A stretch of DNA of 32,835 nt, taken from the NCBI GenBank assembly GCA_031261545.1, contig JAISJL010000009.1:1-32835 (forward strand), written 5' to 3'. The first letter of the stretch is position 1; every line of letters starts with the position of its first letter. The translations under genes and the position numbers were made by a program. Below the pieces are notes generated by a model. It was not told the origin of the DNA, searched no databases, and saw nothing but the letters and a program-made list of their open reading frames with translations. Shown here one piece after another: positions 29,926 through 32,835 of the stretch. This stretch comes from Candidatus Nomurabacteria bacterium. GTDB lineage: Bacteria; Patescibacteriota; Saccharimonadia; Saccharimonadales; Saccharimonadaceae.

Positions 29926-31017
29926 ATGAAACTCCAAAACAAAAAAGCGGGCAAGAGTTTGCTCGCAATGTTCCTCGCAGTTGCGCTCATGATGAGTGCA
30001 TTCTCCATCACGGCGTTCGCAAGAAGTGACAAACCCCAAACTGACTGGCAAGGTGCCATCGTCAAGGTCGACTCCGCTTACAATGTTCTTTCCATCACAC
30101 CCGAAAAAGGTGGCGGTGGCAGTGGCGGCAATCCCGCGTGGGGTGCCGGAGCCGGCGCAAACTTAACCGCAGCGTTAAAGAACCTTCAGGCGCAGAACCT
30201 CGTCGATTCAAAGGGCGAAGGCGTGACTGTCGTCCCGCTCGCCATCCAGTCTTCATTGCTGTCGTTCATCAAGAACGTCACCGTATCCTACACCGAGGAC
30301 AAATATAACGGTGTTGGGAACATCCAGTTGACATCGGACACAGTTACCGGCGTAGTGGGCTACACTGTCGGTAAACCCACAGTCCAAGCTGACGGCGTAG
30401 CTGCGGGAAGCGTAGTCGCAATCACGCCCGACACTGGCACGCAAATCAAAAGCGGTTCACCCATACTCGGCAACGCCGACATCAGCATCCCGTGGATGGA
30501 CACCGTCTGGGGCAAAGCCATCGGCGCGCCTATTCGCGGAACAGTGAAAATACTCGGCGGAGAGATCTACTACAACCCGACCGACGGGTCAATCACAGCC
30601 TATCTGCCGACGGAAACACAGGCAGAAGACGCACTCGCGTTCTATGGCTTATCCACCACGGCTGTTTTCTCTAAGACGGACAGCACTGCGAAGTTCATCG
30701 TTGCCGATTACGGCGCGAATGCCGCAATCGTTGCGGTTGACGGAAAATCCTACAAGAACCTCGATGAGTTCACGTTCGGCACCTCGGAAGATATCGTTTT
30801 CGTCTACGGCGATGTGACCAGAACTACGAACACCGGCACAGGTAGTAATCCCGTCTATGCACCCTATAAGGGAATACTCACCTACAACGCAGCCTACCCC
30901 GTTTCACCCGGCGTAACAGCTCCGGTATGGATTTACACTCCTTTCGAAACGGGTGGACCGTATGACGTCAACGTGACCGACGACACCAACAACGGCGTAT
31001 TCTATGGCGTCAGATAA
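29926..31017 (+). CDS. Secreted protein, cassette B (paralog of 27709-28779)
   Basis: Signal peptide SLLAMFLAVALMMSAFSITAFA; same conserved blocks as cassette A with a diverged central region. Confidence 0.88.
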   Translation: MKLQNKKAGKSLLAMFLAVALMMSAFSITAFARSDKPQTDWQGAIVKVDSAYNVLSITPEKGGGGSGGNPAWGAGAGANLTAALKNLQAQNLVDSKGEGVTVVPLAIQSSLLSFIKNVTVSYTEDKYNGVGNIQLTSDTVTGVVGYTVGKPTVQADGVAAGSVVAITPDTGTQIKSGSPILGNADISIPWMDTVWGKAIGAPIRGTVKILGGEIYYNPTDGSITAYLPTETQAEDALAFYGLSTTAVFSKTDSTAKFIVADYGANAAIVAVDGKSYKNLDEFTFGTSEDIVFVYGDVTRTTNTGTGSNPVYAPYKGILTYNAAYPVSPGVTAPVWIYTPFETGGPYDVNVTDDTNNGVFYGVR

Positions 31018-31048
31018 CAGCGAACCAAGCAAAATACTAATCTAAGCA

Positions 31049-31081
31049 CCGAAACGCTCTGCCCTCTGGACAGGGCGTTTC
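31049..31081 (+). terminator. Conserved 3' hairpin of cassette B
   Basis: GAAACGCTCTGCCC TCTG GACAGGGCGTTTC. Confidence 0.7.
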
Positions 31082-31159
31082 AATATACCTTCACTTTATT
31101 TGCAATTCTCACCCAAATTATGCATTGCAAAGCAATCCGCGAAGTGATATAATAGTAAT

Positions 31160-31675
31160 ATGAAAAAATATAATAAAAAATCAAATACCCCAAGAAACAT
31201 CATTATCATAGTTTTTTTGATAATCCTGCTCGGCATGTGCGCTTACTTCATTTTTGTTAATAAAAAACCGCCTGAAGGAACCGCAGAACCAGAGGAAGCA
31301 ACGCAAATAACCCAAGACAGCGACGATTCCTATGTCGATGCCGGCGAGACAATCACGCCAGATATCAAAATACCAATCCAAAACGAAACCTCGGTTGACC
31401 AAAATGAAATCACAGGCAATATCACCTCCCAAAGCGTCAATAGTGAAATCCTCCAAATCCGCCTCCAAATCGACCAATATCTCCTATCTGGCACTTGCAC
31501 TATCACCATCGGAACTTTCTGGCAAACCGTGAACATTGTCCCTAACGCCAGTAGTTCAACCTGCAAAGGATTTGACCTAGAAATCGCCGATCTTCCCAGT
31601 AACGCCAATAACTTCACCATCAATATCGAAAGCAACGGCAAAACAGGTACCATAAACGGAGAAATCAACCTATGA
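31160..31675 (+). CDS. Single-pass membrane protein, unknown function
   Basis: N-terminal TM NIIIIVFLIILLGMCAYFIFV, acidic linker, extracellular domain; leaderless promoter TTGCAA-N17-TATAAT-agtaat-ATG. Confidence 0.8.
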   Translation: MKKYNKKSNTPRNIIIIVFLIILLGMCAYFIFVNKKPPEGTAEPEEATQITQDSDDSYVDAGETITPDIKIPIQNETSVDQNEITGNITSQSVNSEILQIRLQIDQYLLSGTCTITIGTFWQTVNIVPNASSSTCKGFDLEIADLPSNANNFTINIESNGKTGTINGEINL

Positions 31676-32835
31676 AAAAACTCATAATTTCATTCATATT
31701 ACTACTAACTTGCGCCGGTTTACTTTTTATCAAGCCAAACAACGCCTCCGCCTACCTTGACGGATTCGAAGCTGGCAACATCATGAGCGATTTCGTTATG
31801 AGCAACAAAGACGCGCTAAGCGAAAACGGCATCCAAACATTCCTAAAGAGCAAAAATAGTTGTGATAATACCAGCATATCCGATGCCGCAAAATACCCTA
31901 GTGTTTCCTATCACATCGAAAACGGCCGCTTTGTCTGTATGGCAGACGAAACTTTCAACGGCGAAACAGCCGCTCACATCATCTGGCAAACTGCACAGGA
32001 TTACGGCATCAACCCACAAGTTCTGTTAGTCTTACTGGAAAAAGAACAGGGTCTAGTCAGCGACACTTGGCCGAACAACAAACAATACGAAGAAGCAACT
32101 GGTTTCGGTTGCCCCGACACAACCACCTGCGATCCAAGTTTTTCAGGACTCAAAAATCAACTTCGTAGCGCTGGAGCTTTCTTTCGTGAAGTTCTAAGCG
32201 GTGGTTGGACGAACTATCCTATTGGTGAAAATTACATTAAATATAACCCGGACGCAAACTGTGGCGGATCAATCGTCAATATCCAAAATCGTGCCACCTC
32301 CGCCCTCTACCGCTACACACCATACCAGCCCAACGCCGGTGCCTTAGCGGCCGGAACGGGTCAAGCGCCTTGCGGAGCTTATGGCAATCGCAATTTCTAC
32401 AATTTTTTCACAAAATGGTTCGGCAGCACTCATTTACTCCCAGGCGATTGTGATTCCAAAGTCGCTGGTGTGGTTTGCGTTTGGAGTTTGATTGACTACG
32501 CCAACAATTCCGAATTTTTAACCACCTCAAAAACCGACCGAGACAGTTTGTTGCAAAACTCCGGCTATTCGTATAACGGCTTGGCTTTTTATGCCTTTTC
32601 CGAACAAGTACCGAACAGTATACCAGTCTACCAAATAAAATTAGCCAACGAACATTTCTACACACAAAGTGAATCAGAAAAAACCTACCTTTCCAATTCC
32701 GGCAACAGTTACGAGAAGATCGCCTTCTATGTCTATCCAAGCTCCAACACTGCCAATGCAGCGTATCCAATCTATCGCCTAAACGGCAACAACGGACATT
32801 TTCTAACTGCATCCCCAGCAGAAAAAGACAAACTC
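31672..32835 (+). CDS. Secreted surface protein: lysozyme-like domain + DUF5648-like repeats (3' truncated by window)
   Basis: Manual translation from ATG 31672 (overlaps previous TGA): MKKLIISFILLLTCAGLLF...AAHIIWQTAQDYGINPQVLLVLLEKEQGLVSDTWPNN...GFGCPDTTTCDPSFSG...YTPYQPNAGAL...CGAYGNRNFYNFFTKWFGST..., then VYQIKLANEHFYTQSESEKTYLSNSGNSYEKIAFYVY repeats. Confidence 0.82.
   Translation, partial: MKKLIISFILLLTCAGLLFIKPNNASAYLDGFEAGNIMSDFVMSNKDALSENGIQTFLKSKNSCDNTSISDAAKYPSVSYHIENGRFVCMADETFNGETAAHIIWQTAQDYGINPQVLLVLLEKEQGLVSDTWPNNKQYEEATGFGCPDTTTCDPSFSGLKNQLRSAGAFFREVLSGGWTNYPIGENYIKYNPDANCGGSIVNIQNRATSALYRYTPYQPNAGALAAGTGQAPCGAYGNRNFYNFFTKWFGSTHLLPGDCDSKVAGVVCVWSLIDYANNSEFLTTSKTDRDSLLQNSGYSYNGLAFYAFSEQVPNSIPVYQIKLANEHFYTQSESEKTYLSNSGNSYEKIAFYVYPSSNTANAAYPIYRLNGNNGHFLTASPAEKDKL

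Noticed and set aside
29710-30065. Minus-strand ORFs antisense to cassette B leader and signal peptide (and equivalents at 28453..28804)
   Set aside because: Their similarity to each other (e.g. CERRDGECTHHERNCEE) is fully explained by the conserved nucleotide block of the two cassettes read on the wrong strand.
30340-30480. PASTA-like stretch in cassette B (VGYTVGKPTVQADGVAAGSVVAITPDTGTQIKSGSPI)
   Set aside because: Resemblance is limited to a short PASTA-like tail pattern; no complete domain can be supported by eye.

Overview
This is an accessory-plus-housekeeping window that looks like a Patescibacteria/CPR genome, probably Candidatus Saccharibacteria (inference from gene content; no search was run). 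On the minus strand, right to left: secA, an M16 peptidase, a fused MurD-like ligase + MurL-like epimerase, and prfB. These are followed by a long ribosomal-protein operon, rplC-D-W-B-rpsS-rplV-rpsC-rplP-rpsQ-rplN-X-E-rpsN-H-rplF-R-rpsE-rplO, that runs straight into rpsL-rpsG-fusA; fusA is cut by the left edge. From about 19.6 kb the content is envelope-related: a lipoprotein, rmlBCDA, an RgpF-WbsX-RgpF multidomain protein and a GT2 glycosyltransferase. Next comes an inverted pair of paralogous secreted-protein cassettes (A minus, B plus) flanking an orphan CdiA-CT-like nuclease, then a TM protein and a truncated lysozyme-like/DUF5648-like surface protein. The strongest unusual signals are: (1) the two cassettes share a long structured 5' leader, a 60-nt perfectly identical signal-peptide segment and a conserved 3' hairpin, while mature regions diverge; (2) EF-G has non-canonical G4 (NKIN) and G5 motifs; (3) the single-ORF MurD-MurL fusion; (4) the 12-bp palindrome AGTAGCGCTACT recurs three times in coding DNA in different reading frames; (5) a 31-bp-arm inverted repeat lies between rpsG and fusA; (6) many genes in the accessory region have leaderless promoters; (7) a perfect TTGACA-N17-TATAAT promoter lies inside the MurD-MurL ORF.
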